Source of the DNA: Pedobacter zeaxanthinifaciens
Lineage (GTDB): Bacteria; Bacteroidota; Bacteroidia; Sphingobacteriales; Sphingobacteriaceae
Assembly (NCBI RefSeq): GCF_003313335.1
Contig: NZ_QMHP01000003.1
Span: 124,001 to 188,000, forward strand
Direction: 5' to 3'
Length of the DNA: 64,000 nt
Shown: positions 41,336 to 50,067 of the stretch, one piece after another
How positions within the stretch are numbered: position 1 is the stretch's first letter
How the letters are laid out: every line of letters starts with the position of its first letter
Notes under the pieces: generated by a model
What the model was told of the DNA's origin: nothing
What the model saw: the letters and a program-made list of their open reading frames with translations, nothing else
Database searches by the model: none
Made by a program: the position numbers and the translations under genes

Positions 41336-43456
41336 TTATTTTTTGATTTTTAAAAAACTTGCGTTAATAGCCACTACAATGGTGCTTACACTCATCAGCA
41401 CAGCACCCATAGCGGGACTTAAAACAAAATTCGGATAGAGTACGCCTGCCGCAAGCGGTATTGCCACCACGTTGTAGCCAACCGCCCATATCAGGTTCTG
41501 TACCATCTTTTTGTAGGTAAGTTTGCCGAAGTCAATCAGTTTGACCACATCCCTCGGGTCACTGTCTACCAATATGATATCCGCTGTTTCGGCAGCCACG
41601 TCCGTACCGGAACCCACGGCAATTCCAACATCTGCCTGTGCCAGTGCAGGTGCATCATTTACACCATCACCAGTCATTGCTACGATTTCGCCTTTTGCCT
41701 GAAACTCCTTTACTTTCTCCTGCTTGTTATGCGGAAGCACATTGGCCAAATACCCGTCCATACCCAATTTTCCGGCTACGGCAGCAGCAATCCTGTCGTT
41801 GTCCCCGGTGAGCAGAAAGGACTTGATGCCCATTTTTTTGAGTTCCTCAATCGCCTGTGCCGAACCCTCACGGATGCTGTCTGCCAAAGTAATGAGGCCG
41901 ATTACCCGGTCATCAATGAGAACAAAGTTTACTGTTTCGGCTTCCTGATTAATTTCGGTTGGAATTTCCGGCAAAGAAAGGTGGTTTTCGGTGAAGTAAT
42001 TCGGGCCACCAGCTACAACACTCTTTCCGTTTACAACACCTTTTACACCTATACCCTGCATATAGCTAAAGTTTTCAGACTTCCATAACGCAAGCCTCTT
42101 TTCTTTCAATGTAGCCATAATGCCTTTTGCGATATGGTGTTCCGAATTTTGCTGTACTGCGGCAGCATACTGGATAACTGCATCGGCATTGTATTCGTCC
42201 GTAAAGGGAATAACCTTTTCCACGGCATGGGAACCTTTGGTGAGCGTTCCGGTTTTGTCAAAAATGATGGTAGATAGCTTACGGGTGGTTTCAAATGCTG
42301 TGCGGTTGCGGATGAGCAGACCATTGGTCGCCGATAGCGTTGTGGAAATGGCGACCACCAACGGGATAGCCACGCCCAATGCGTGCGGGCAGGCCGTTAC
42401 CATTACCGTCACCATTCTTTCAAGCGCAAAGGCAATATCTCCACTGCTTGCATACCAATAGGCAAATGTGCCTATGCCCACGGCAATGGCAATAAAGGTG
42501 AGCCATTTGGCAACTTTGTCCGCAAGGTTTTGCGTATTGGACTTAGTAGCTTGTGCCTCCTGCACAAGATTGATAACCCTGTTCAGGTAGCTGTCTTTTC
42601 CAACGGCTGTTACCTTAACTTTCAGCGCACCATCGCCATTGATAGAGCCTGCGATGACCTTTCCGTCCTTTTCCTTTTTTACGGGAACACTTTCTCCGGT
42701 AAGCATACTCTCGTTGATATATGAAAGCCCATCCAGAACCAATCCGTCGGCTGGAATTTTTTCACCCGGTTTTATGATAGCCGTTTCACCGCTTTGCAGG
42801 TCTTCGAGCTTTATCTTTACAGCTTCTCCGCCTCGTTCCACGGTAACATCGTTGGGCAGTAACGCTACCAATGACTGTAATGCCCGTGAAGCAGCCATTT
42901 GGGAACGCATTTCCAGCCAATGCCCTAACAGCATGATGTCAATTAGGGTTGCCAGTTCCCAAAAGAAATCCATACCCTGCAAGCCAAATACAACGGCTAC
43001 GGAATAGACATAGGCTACGGATATGGCGATAGCAACAAGTGTCATCATCCCTATGGCTTTGGCTTTCACCTCGCCAATCATTCCCTTTAGGAATGGTAAG
43101 CCTCCATAGCAATAAATCACCGTACCCAATGCCAGCAACACATATTTATCGCCATTGAAAGCAAGCGAGAAACCTAACCATTGCTGTATCATGTGCGACA
43201 GGAGCAGTATAGGGATTGTAATGACAAGGCTTATCCAAAAACGAGTGAGGAAATCACCTGTATGATGTCCCTCATGTTTATTAAAGTTTTCGTCAGCATG
43301 GCCATGTTGAGAATGCCCGGAATGCCCATGTTCTGATGTGTGTTCATGAGAAACTGACGCACCGCCAACGGGAACCAATGCCATGCCACAGAGCGGGCAT
43401 TTGCCCGGTTCGTCTTTTAGCACCTGTGGGTGCATAGGACAAGTATATTTTTTCAT
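41336..43456 (-). CDS. copB: CPH-type copper/silver P-type ATPase (CopB-like)
   Basis: A 706-residue P1B ATPase. The N-terminus carries a heavy-metal-binding YHS-type motif (YTCPMHPQVLKDEPGKCPLCGMAL, residues 3-27) and a His-rich loop (HEHTSEHGHSGHSQHGH), not an HMA domain. The transmembrane metal site is CPH (Cys356-Pro-His358 in MVTACPHALGVAIP), the mark of the CopB group. The phosphorylation site is IIFDKTGTLTKG, and MTGDGVNDAPAL closes the ATP site. It exports Cu(I)/Cu(II) or Ag(I) to the periplasm. Clustered with DUF3347 proteins and the YGTY protein. Confidence 0.93.
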   Translation of the reverse strand: MKKYTCPMHPQVLKDEPGKCPLCGMALVPVGGASVSHEHTSEHGHSGHSQHGHADENFNKHEGHHTGDFLTRFWISLVITIPILLLSHMIQQWLGFSLAFNGDKYVLLALGTVIYCYGGLPFLKGMIGEVKAKAIGMMTLVAIAISVAYVYSVAVVFGLQGMDFFWELATLIDIMLLGHWLEMRSQMAASRALQSLVALLPNDVTVERGGEAVKIKLEDLQSGETAIIKPGEKIPADGLVLDGLSYINESMLTGESVPVKKEKDGKVIAGSINGDGALKVKVTAVGKDSYLNRVINLVQEAQATKSNTQNLADKVAKWLTFIAIAVGIGTFAYWYASSGDIAFALERMVTVMVTACPHALGVAIPLVVAISTTLSATNGLLIRNRTAFETTRKLSTIIFDKTGTLTKGSHAVEKVIPFTDEYNADAVIQYAAAVQQNSEHHIAKGIMATLKEKRLALWKSENFSYMQGIGVKGVVNGKSVVAGGPNYFTENHLSLPEIPTEINQEAETVNFVLIDDRVIGLITLADSIREGSAQAIEELKKMGIKSFLLTGDNDRIAAAVAGKLGMDGYLANVLPHNKQEKVKEFQAKGEIVAMTGDGVNDAPALAQADVGIAVGSGTDVAAETADIILVDSDPRDVVKLIDFGKLTYKKMVQNLIWAVGYNVVAIPLAAGVLYPNFVLSPAMGAVLMSVSTIVVAINASFLKIKK

Positions 43457-43474
43457 AACAAGGGGTTTTAAAAG

Positions 43475-43780
43475 TTATGTTGCACTTAATTTTTTTGCCA
43501 TCTCATGGGTCATTTCTTCGGCATAAGTACCATAGGCATCAACAAGTACGCCTTTATTCTTACTATCATTAGACGATATGGCATAAATTACGGCATTGTT
43601 ATCAGGACTGCTGTCGAGGCTTTCAAACCTATGAGTTTCCGTAACCGTAAAATCCTCCGGTTTTAGTTTCAGGCTCCTTGACGTACAGTACAGACAGTCC
43701 GGCAACAGACTAAAGTCCATACTGTACCCACGTTGTCTTAGGTCTTTAAGCGCCTGCACCATGTCATTGTACTGTACCAT
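43475..43780 (-). CDS. YGTY-motif small protein (copper module)
   Basis: A 101-residue soluble protein. Relatives are often labelled phosphoribosylpyrophosphate synthetase in databases, but this one lacks the size and loops of that enzyme, so the label is not supported. Recognisable parts are MVQALKDLRQRGYSMDFSLLPDCLYC, AVIYAISSND and GVLVDAYGTYAEEM. It is a paralogue of the protein at 59428-59766, which sits in the Zn/Cd module. Consistent linkage to metal ATPases suggests a metal-related role, with Cys29 and Cys32 as possible ligands (inference). Confidence 0.7.
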   Translation of the reverse strand: MVQYNDMVQALKDLRQRGYSMDFSLLPDCLYCTSRSLKLKPEDFTVTETHRFESLDSSPDNNAVIYAISSNDSKNKGVLVDAYGTYAEEMTHEMAKKLSAT

Positions 43781-43794
43781 AGCTTTCAGACCTG

Positions 43795-44670
43795 TTATTT
43801 AATGGTTTCGACCGTACTTCCGCAGGTGAGCATCTGTGAGCCGTAATATGGATTTTTAACCGCATTCTCTTTACTTAGCCAATTGGCTCCCTTACCTCCG
43901 TTGTACATAGGGCAGTGCTGGTAATAAATGGGGGTGTCCTGTTTAGAAACTTTGGCAAGTGTGTAGATGCTTTCCGAAAGTGCCGCAAAAGAACTTTTTT
44001 GTTTTGCAACATCTTTTGATTTTGAAATGCTTTCCGCATTGGCCGTCAAATCCTGCATCACTTTCATCCAAGCCGTATGTTCCTCTGCCGATAGCTTGTT
44101 CATATCGACTGCTTTAAGGGATGCAGCCAATTCAGCGGCTTTGGCAGATGCGGTCGCCGCATCGGTTTTTATCAAAGCGTCTTTCACTGAAAAGTAGTTG
44201 TCAAATACAGCTTTTAGCTGTGATTGGTTTTGAGCTGCATCTTTATTAGCTGCCATTTGGCTATGGTCGTGATTGCCATGTCCGGCATTCATGTCCATGC
44301 CAGCCTCTTTGTTTTTGGCAACCGTCTTCACGGGTCTATCATACTGGCAGCAACCAGCCAGTTTAGCATATACGTCATCCGGCGCACGGAACTTCTCACT
44401 GTCATAACCAGCCAAAGCAATACGTTTCAGGATTTCATCCTGATTTGTTTTGTCGCCGTCATAGGTGAGCGTAGCCATCTTGGTATCTTTGTTCCAGTCC
44501 ACGCTGGCTACCTTTTTTACGTTACCTGCTTTTTCGATGGTGGTTTTGCACATACCACAATTGCCGTAAATCTTTACGGTTTCTGTTTTCGCATTCTTGA
44601 TTTGTGCGAAGCCGTTTATTGATGATAGTAACACGGCGATTACCATCACTATTTTTGATAATGATTTCAT
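43795..44670 (-). CDS. Secreted HMA plus DUF3347 protein
   Basis: A 291-residue exported protein (signal peptide ending NGFAQ). Residues of about 28-95 form an HMA domain with CGMCKTT (Cu-binding CxxC) and the helix-strand pattern DEILKRIALAGYDSEKF. Then comes a His/Met-rich linker (MDMNAGHGNHDHSQM), and residues of about 145-291 form a DUF3347 domain ending in YQHCPMYNGGKGANWLS ... NPYYGSQMLTCGST. The tail is nearly the same as in the lipoprotein at 40664-41329. The HMA domain may hand copper to DUF3347 in the periplasm (inference). Confidence 0.85.
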   Translation of the reverse strand: MKSLSKIVMVIAVLLSSINGFAQIKNAKTETVKIYGNCGMCKTTIEKAGNVKKVASVDWNKDTKMATLTYDGDKTNQDEILKRIALAGYDSEKFRAPDDVYAKLAGCCQYDRPVKTVAKNKEAGMDMNAGHGNHDHSQMAANKDAAQNQSQLKAVFDNYFSVKDALIKTDAATASAKAAELAASLKAVDMNKLSAEEHTAWMKVMQDLTANAESISKSKDVAKQKSSFAALSESIYTLAKVSKQDTPIYYQHCPMYNGGKGANWLSKENAVKNPYYGSQMLTCGSTVETIK

Positions 44671-44687
44671 AATAATTACATTTTGAG

Positions 44688-44712
44688 AAACGGGGGATTG
44701 ATAAACCCGTTT
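44688..44712. other. Hairpin upstream of the HMA-DUF3347 gene
   Basis: A 7-bp perfect stem (AAACGGG at 44688-44694, CCCGTTT at 44706-44712), with a further stem CTATGGC/GCCATAG nearby at about 44787-44806. Neither is followed by a T-run on the minus strand. They probably form secondary structure at a transcript end or leader. Confidence 0.35.
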
Positions 44713-44807
44713 CTGTTTTAAATTTTAAGTAAATGATACAAATAGGGGATTTGCAAAAGCCGGAACAGCTTCTGACAGGACACACCTATGGCTATCAGGC
44801 CATAGTT

Positions 44808-45194
44808 TTAGCTTATTTTAGGCGGTAGCCAAATGGAGAAAAAGCCCGAAGAATAATAGGCTTCTTTGAAACCGAATTTTTGCTTTTTACTTGCTGCAAA
44901 TTGATTTTTTGCTTTTAATTCGATTATAACTGGTAAACTTAAAGAAGTGATTGAAGCACCGCACCTGCAAGAGCTGTGTGAACAACCGCCCCCGCAATTG
45001 TCACTTTTGCATTTTTTACAGGATTTGCCCTTGCAACCTTTTTTATGTTCTGATTTTTTGGATTTTTCTTTTGAGCAGGAAGACTGCTCGGTTTGTGTTG
45101 ATTTTTTGGAACAAGCATAACTCTGATTGGGCATCAGGAAGAAACCCAAAAAGAAAAGTGTTAAAATGCTTATATGTATTCTCAAATTTTTCAA
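44808..45194 (-). CDS. Cys/Lys-rich secreted protein, DUF6660-like
   Basis: A 128-residue exported protein (signal peptide ending QSYA, then CSKK). The central part is extremely rich in Cys, Lys, Ser and His (SKEKSKKSEHKKGCKGKSCKKCKSD split by CGGGCSHSSCRCG, about residues 30-85), which could bind several metal ions. The C-terminus (FKEAYYSSGFFSIWLPPKIS) resembles that of the DUF6660 protein at 58629-58955 (SRYQGNIWNPPKFNV). The function is unknown; periplasmic metal sequestration is inferred from composition and neighbours. Confidence 0.68.
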   Translation of the reverse strand: MKNLRIHISILTLFFLGFFLMPNQSYACSKKSTQTEQSSCSKEKSKKSEHKKGCKGKSCKKCKSDNCGGGCSHSSCRCGASITSLSLPVIIELKAKNQFAASKKQKFGFKEAYYSSGFFSIWLPPKIS

Positions 45195-45379
45195 CGCTAC
45201 AAAGTTACAAATAAGATTGGTTTTTTTTTATCGTTTTGCCTTTTTTTTGCTATATAAACAAAAAATACCACATCCGCAATAGCCTTTCAGTCTTTTTTCA
45301 GAATTGATAAAATACCCTTTCCTGAAAGCCTACCCTTGTAAAAGTTCGGTCAGAAAAGGGCATTTTAAAAGACTTTGGA

Positions 45380-45601
45380 TTAGACGTTCAAAGGCTCTAT
45401 TTTGAAGCCTGCCTTTTGCACAGTGGATATTACTTCTTGCTCGGTAATTCCCTCGGACTTCACGGTAAGCACCTTGTCCTTATTGTTGGTGTCCACGTCC
45501 CAATGGCAGATGCCCTCTGCCTTGTCCAAGTGTGGTTTTACAGATGCGATACAACCGCCGCAATTAATGTTTGTCTTGAATTGAAATTGTTTATTTTCCA
45601 T
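45380..45601 (-). CDS. copZ: HMA-domain copper chaperone
   Basis: A 73-residue cytosolic single HMA domain: FQFKTNINCGGCIASVKPHLDKAEGICHWDVDTNNKDKVLTVK, with Cu-binding CGGC (Cys14, Cys17) and terminal KAGFKIEPLNV. No signal peptide is present. Such chaperones deliver Cu(I) to the N-terminal domain of CopA-type ATPases, and the copA gene lies about 100 bp upstream in the same orientation. Symbol by similarity of role. Confidence 0.85.
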   Translation of the reverse strand: MENKQFQFKTNINCGGCIASVKPHLDKAEGICHWDVDTNNKDKVLTVKSEGITEQEVISTVQKAGFKIEPLNV

Positions 45602-45699
45602 TGCTAATAAATTTAAGAGTTATTGATAATGCAAATTTCAGTGCTATTTGGTTCAGAATTGTTGTGTAATTTCTTATTTGATTTGTGATTTTTACTGTT

Positions 45700-48114
45700 T
45701 TACTTCTTCCACTTCAACCGCAGGCTGTTACTTACCACGCTCACGCTGCTCAACGCCATTGCTGCGCCCGCTATCATCGGGTTTAGCAAGAAGCCGTTAA
45801 TTGGGTAAAGGATGCCCGCTGCCACCGGAATACCGATTAGGTTGTAAATAAACGCCCAAAACAGGTTTTGCTTAATGGTGGCTACGGTCTGTTTTGACAA
45901 TCGTATTGCCTGTGGTACCTTGGTAAGGTCTGATGAAATGATGGTCATTTTGGCTACCTCCATTGCGATGTCCGAACCTTTGCCCATTGCGATACTTACA
46001 TCGGCTGTTGCCAATGCGGTGCTATCGTTGATACCATCACCTACCATTGCCACTATTTTACCTTTGCTTTGTAGCTCTTTCACAAAATCGGCTTTATGCT
46101 GTGGTAATACCTCGGCTCTGTAATGTTTAATGCCAGTATGCGCAGCAATGGCTTTGGCGGTTGCTTCATTATCTCCGGTCAGCATATACAGGTCTATACC
46201 CATATCCTGCATTTCCCTGATAGCTTGCACCGATGTTTCTTTAATCTTATCGGAAATGGCAATTACAGACAGAGCCTGTTTGCCGTTTGCAAACCAAATA
46301 ACGGTTTGGGATTGTTTGCCCCATTCTTCGGCTTTGTTTTGTAATTCGTCAGCAATAGCGATGTTGTTTTCTGCCAATAGCTTTTTATTTCCTACATAAT
46401 AGGTTTCGTTGTTATGGTCTGCTTTTGCGCCTTTACCTGTAATGCTGTCGAACAATGATAAAGTTGCGTTTCCTGCTCCGTTCAAATGTTTTACTACTGC
46501 TTCCGCTAATGGATGTTCCGATTGCTTTTCGATGCTTAATAAAATATTTTTGGTCATATCGTCATTGTTCAGCCAGGCAATATCTGTTACTTGTGGTCTT
46601 CCCTCGGTAATGGTTCCGGTTTTATCCAATACAATTGCGTTTATCTTTTTAGCCAGTTCAAGGCTTTCCGCATCCTTAATCAAAATACCGTTTTCAGCAC
46701 CTTTGCCAACGCCTACCATAATGGCGGTCGGGGTCGCTAAGCCTAAAGCACAAGGGCAGGCAATAACCAATACCGTAACGGCTGCCAGCAAGCCTTGCAC
46801 AACTCCGTTTTCGCCCCCTAACACCAACCATAAGATAAATGTAAGGATAGCAATACCCATTACTACCGGAACAAAGATGCCTGCAATCTTATCTACCAGC
46901 TTCTGTACTGGAGCTTTGCTTCCCTGTGCATCCTGTACCATTTTGATGATGTGTGCAAGCATGGTTTCTTTTCCAACTTTCACCGCTTTGAATTGAAAGC
47001 TGCCTTTTTGGTTAATCGTTCCGGCAAATACCTTTTCATTTTCCTTTTTCAACACAGGCACAGGCTCACCGCTTAGCATACTTTCGTCCACATAGGAATT
47101 ACCTGATGTTACCATACCATCCACCGCAATTTTTTCGCCGGGCTTTACGAGTATAATATCACCTGCACTTACATCTTCAATAGCCTTCTGTCTTTCTGTG
47201 CCATCAGCTTCTATCACAATAACCGTTTTAGGCTGTAAGCCCATTAGCTTTTTAATGGCTGAAGATGTATTACCTTTGGCTCTTTCCTCTAACAGTTTCC
47301 CCAAGAGGATAAATGCGATAATTACGGCAGCGGCTTCAAAATAAACGTGAGAGTGTAGCCCTCTTTGATGCCAAAAGTCTGCAAATAACATATTGAATAC
47401 ACTGAACAGGTAAGCAATACCAGTACTTAATGCAACCAGTGTATCCATATTGGCAGAACGATGTTTTGCCTGCTTCCACGCATTGATAAAAAAGTCTTTT
47501 CCTAACCAGACAAGTACCGGAGTTGAGAAAAGCCACATTATCAGGTTTGCATAAGGCATATCCATAAAGAACATACCGATTACCACCACAGGCAAAGAGA
47601 GGATGATTGCCCAAATGGTTTTGTTTTTGAGTTTCCTGAATTTCTCGGTGTGAATAGCTTCTAACGTTTCCTGCTGTGTGGTTTCGTCTTCAATCAATAA
47701 GTCATAACCAACTCCTTGTACTGCTTTTTGCAGCGTTGAAGCATTGGTCATGTTTGGTAGATATTCTACCGTAAGATTACCCGTTGCAAAATTCACGGAA
47801 GCATCAACTACTCCCGATTGGTATTTAACAATGCTTTCGGCACTGCCCGCACAGGATGCGCAGGTCATGCCCAATACCGGAAAAGCACTTTTAACCGTAG
47901 GAACTCCGTAACCTAAATCTTTAATTGCCTTAACAGCTTCGCCTACTGTTTCATTGCTATCTACTGTAATAGCTGCCCTGCGGTTATTTAGCTCTACTTT
48001 GTGGGTTTCTATGCCTTTTACTTGTGTCAACCCTTTTTCAACGATTAATGCACAATGTTCGCTTTCCACATCCTCCAATGGAATGTATATTGTTTCTTTA
48101 TTATTAGTTGCCAT
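45700..48114 (-). CDS. copA: CPC-type copper-translocating P-type ATPase
   Basis: An 804-residue P1B-1 ATPase that exports Cu(I)/Ag(I) from the cytosol. Two N-terminal HMA-like domains are present. The first is degenerate (SEHCALIVEKG, lacking CxxC) and the second is intact (GMTCASCAGSAE, about residues 85-96). Transmembrane site CPC is Cys453-Pro-Cys455 (VIACPCALGLATP). Phosphorylation site is VLDKTGTITEG, and MVGDGINDSTAL closes the nucleotide site. Located just downstream of the AraC-type regulator gene and upstream of the chaperone gene. Confidence 0.95.
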   Translation of the reverse strand: MATNNKETIYIPLEDVESEHCALIVEKGLTQVKGIETHKVELNNRRAAITVDSNETVGEAVKAIKDLGYGVPTVKSAFPVLGMTCASCAGSAESIVKYQSGVVDASVNFATGNLTVEYLPNMTNASTLQKAVQGVGYDLLIEDETTQQETLEAIHTEKFRKLKNKTIWAIILSLPVVVIGMFFMDMPYANLIMWLFSTPVLVWLGKDFFINAWKQAKHRSANMDTLVALSTGIAYLFSVFNMLFADFWHQRGLHSHVYFEAAAVIIAFILLGKLLEERAKGNTSSAIKKLMGLQPKTVIVIEADGTERQKAIEDVSAGDIILVKPGEKIAVDGMVTSGNSYVDESMLSGEPVPVLKKENEKVFAGTINQKGSFQFKAVKVGKETMLAHIIKMVQDAQGSKAPVQKLVDKIAGIFVPVVMGIAILTFILWLVLGGENGVVQGLLAAVTVLVIACPCALGLATPTAIMVGVGKGAENGILIKDAESLELAKKINAIVLDKTGTITEGRPQVTDIAWLNNDDMTKNILLSIEKQSEHPLAEAVVKHLNGAGNATLSLFDSITGKGAKADHNNETYYVGNKKLLAENNIAIADELQNKAEEWGKQSQTVIWFANGKQALSVIAISDKIKETSVQAIREMQDMGIDLYMLTGDNEATAKAIAAHTGIKHYRAEVLPQHKADFVKELQSKGKIVAMVGDGINDSTALATADVSIAMGKGSDIAMEVAKMTIISSDLTKVPQAIRLSKQTVATIKQNLFWAFIYNLIGIPVAAGILYPINGFLLNPMIAGAAMALSSVSVVSNSLRLKWKK

Positions 48115-48203
48115 ATTCTGCTTGCTTTAATTAACAATGCAAAATTGGCTATTATATCAACGGGTGCTATTGTGAAATTTTGGAATTGATTTGTAAAATT
48201 TAT

Positions 48204-48767
48204 TTACACTTTATCCAATGGCTTTCTTTTATCTTCTTTTATCTGTTTGAAATAGCTCGGTGTCAGTCCTGTTACTTTTTTGAATTGATTGCTTAGGTAG
48301 GATACACTCGAATAGTTCAGACGAAAAGCAATTTCACTCAAAGACAACTCATCGTACACCAGCAATTCTTTTACTTTTTCAACCTTTTGGGCAATAAAGT
48401 ATTTTTCAATAGTAGTACCCTCTACCTCTGAAAACAGATTGGACAGGTAATTATAATCGTGATGCAATTTATCGCTCAATACATCTGAAAGATTGATTTT
48501 TACATCATTATCTTGATGGTGTACCAAGTCAATGATAGTGTTCTTTATCTTCTCTATTATCCTACTTTTTTTATCGTCAATTATCTCAAATCCCAATGGC
48601 TCTAAAGTTTTTACCAAAGCATCTTTTTTTGTAGGGGTTATCTCTTGTGCTAAGGTTACTTCGCCCAATTTTATATTCTTAATGCCTAAACCGAGTTTTT
48701 CCAATTCATTTTGCACCACTATAATGCAGCGGTTACAGACCATATTTTTTATAAAGAGTGTATTCAT
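48204..48767 (-). CDS. AraC-type regulator with HMA-like N-terminal domain
   Basis: A 187-residue regulator; Met at 48767 is preferred over 48815 because the domain begins immediately (MNTLFIKNMVCNRCIIVV). Residues 1-70 resemble an HMA metal-binding domain, with CNRC as ligand pair, a helix (NELEKLGLG) and strands that end LEPLGFEIID. Residues of about 85-187 form an AraC-type double HTH (LSDVLSDKLHHDYNYLSNLFSEVEG and LSLSEIAFRLNYSSVSYLSNQFKKVTG). It is encoded first in the copper cluster, 90 bp upstream of copA, and is the likely copper sensor/activator. Confidence 0.83.
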   Translation of the reverse strand: MNTLFIKNMVCNRCIIVVQNELEKLGLGIKNIKLGEVTLAQEITPTKKDALVKTLEPLGFEIIDDKKSRIIEKIKNTIIDLVHHQDNDVKINLSDVLSDKLHHDYNYLSNLFSEVEGTTIEKYFIAQKVEKVKELLVYDELSLSEIAFRLNYSSVSYLSNQFKKVTGLTPSYFKQIKEDKRKPLDKV

Positions 48768-48882
48768 ATTTATTCTCTGCCCACATTTTGTATTTAATAT
48801 AAAAGCAATAAACAAATTTACGATTTAAGTTTAATTACTTTGACTTCTTGTCACGAGGAATAAAGGCGTTGTACATATATGT

Positions 48883-49707
48883 TTACTGTTTTTCGTCTTG
48901 TTCGTCCATTTTTTTAATCAGTGCTTCACATAGATTGTCAAGGAATTTCGTTCGGTTTATTTTGCGGGCTTTCAGTTCCATAAACGTGTGATAGAAATCA
49001 CCTAATTCAATATTAAAGGCATCTTCAAATGCTTTAGCAATCAATTTTATGTCTGTATTCCCATTGTTAAATACACTTTGGGAATATAGTGCATAAATAA
49101 GTTCCGTCAGTGCTGTTTTGCTTGCCGTCCATTTCAACGAATTTTCTGAAGTCTTTTTTAGATTAAGGTTATTCAACTTGTCTTCCAAATAAACCTGTAT
49201 CAGATCATTGGCAATTATCTTGGCAACCTTATAATCGTGCGAAGTAGAAAAAGTATGGTCTGCCTCAAAATAAAAGGTATCTAACCATAGCCTTATATCG
49301 TGTTTTCCCCGTACAAATATTTTTTCATCCACAAAAGAATTATTGCTTCGGTAATACTTATAAAAATCAAGGTTGTTATCAAAGAACCTTTTTAGCTTTT
49401 TCAGTTCTTTGATAAAATATTTCCTGATGCGCTTATTCCCATACGGTCTTCTCGTTTCTATTTTATAAATGGCGTTGTAGTAGATGAGCTTTGAAACAAT
49501 AACAGGTTTCTGATATTTGAAAAAGCGGATTTCTTCATTAGTATTCTTAAATCCTTTTTTCAAAACGTATTCCTTTAATTCCGAAAGGCATTCGAGAATA
49601 AGGTGTATGGCAGCTTCAATACGTTGTAAGGAGCAATCGACTTCAACCTCCAATTCGCTAATTTCTAATTCCAGTTTAGAGAGTGTTTCTTTGTAGAATT
49701 TGTCCAT
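48883..49707 (-). CDS. RteC-family protein, third copy
   Basis: A 274-residue RteC homologue, closely related to the copy at 35824-36645 (KPVIVSKLIYYNAIYKIETRRPYGNKR; FYKYYRSNNSFVDEK; NRTKFLDNLCEALIKKMDEQ). The two differ mainly in the first 60 residues. Its position downstream of the Zn/Cd module and beside the copper regulator makes the two copies bracket the copper module in direct orientation. Whether it binds the same DNA sites as the first RteC is unknown. Confidence 0.85.
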   Translation of the reverse strand: MDKFYKETLSKLELEISELEVEVDCSLQRIEAAIHLILECLSELKEYVLKKGFKNTNEEIRFFKYQKPVIVSKLIYYNAIYKIETRRPYGNKRIRKYFIKELKKLKRFFDNNLDFYKYYRSNNSFVDEKIFVRGKHDIRLWLDTFYFEADHTFSTSHDYKVAKIIANDLIQVYLEDKLNNLNLKKTSENSLKWTASKTALTELIYALYSQSVFNNGNTDIKLIAKAFEDAFNIELGDFYHTFMELKARKINRTKFLDNLCEALIKKMDEQDEKQ

Positions 49708-49730
49708 TCCTTATCTTAAATCTATTAAAA

Positions 49731-49795
49731 AAATAATTGAGAAGCCTAAATACTGTAATATTTGAAAAGAATTTACATTTTCAGGCTTCTCTTTT
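49731..49795 (-). terminator. Terminator-like stem after the Zn/Cd operon
   Basis: Arms GAGAAGCCT (49739-49747) and AGGCTTCTC (49783-49791) pair perfectly around a 35-nt loop. On the minus strand an AT-rich ATTATTTTTTTAA tract follows. It lies about 40 bp past the end of the small gene at 49835-50032 and just upstream of the third rteC. Confidence 0.5.
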
Positions 49796-49834
49796 GAAAC
49801 TTTGGTTTTTGCTTGATAACTTATAATTCCACTT

Positions 49835-50032
49835 TTAGTGATAGTGATAGATATAATAGTGTCTAATTTTTATGTATATCAAAGCAATAATGCACACAGC
49901 TAAAAATATCCCAAAAAGTATCATAAAGAGCGAAGGTTTTTTCGACTTCAACAAATTACCATTTGAGGGTTTAGAAGCTTTGTATCTTTTGTACGGAGGT
50001 ACTTTTTGATAACTTTTGCCTTTCCTATGCAT
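49835..50032 (-). CDS. Small single-pass membrane protein, unknown
   Basis: A 65-residue protein with a basic, Tyr/Lys-rich N-terminus (MHRKGKSYQKVPPYKRYKASKP), one hydrophobic helix (about residues 35-55, LFMILFGIFLAVCIIALIYI) and an end rich in His and Tyr (KIRHYYIYHYH). The terminal His cluster could bind metal. It follows the ZntA-like gene by 35 bp, so it may be the last gene of the Zn/Cd operon. No homologue is recognised. Confidence 0.5.
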   Translation of the reverse strand: MHRKGKSYQKVPPYKRYKASKPSNGNLLKSKKPSLFMILFGIFLAVCIIALIYIKIRHYYIYHYH

Positions 50033-50067
50033 TGTTAGTTTTATTCATTATTAGAATAAGCTTAATT

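Noticed and set aside
43475..43780. Phosphoribosylpyrophosphate synthetase assignment
   Set aside because: That enzyme is about 310 residues with PRPP-loop motifs; none are present in this 101-residue protein.
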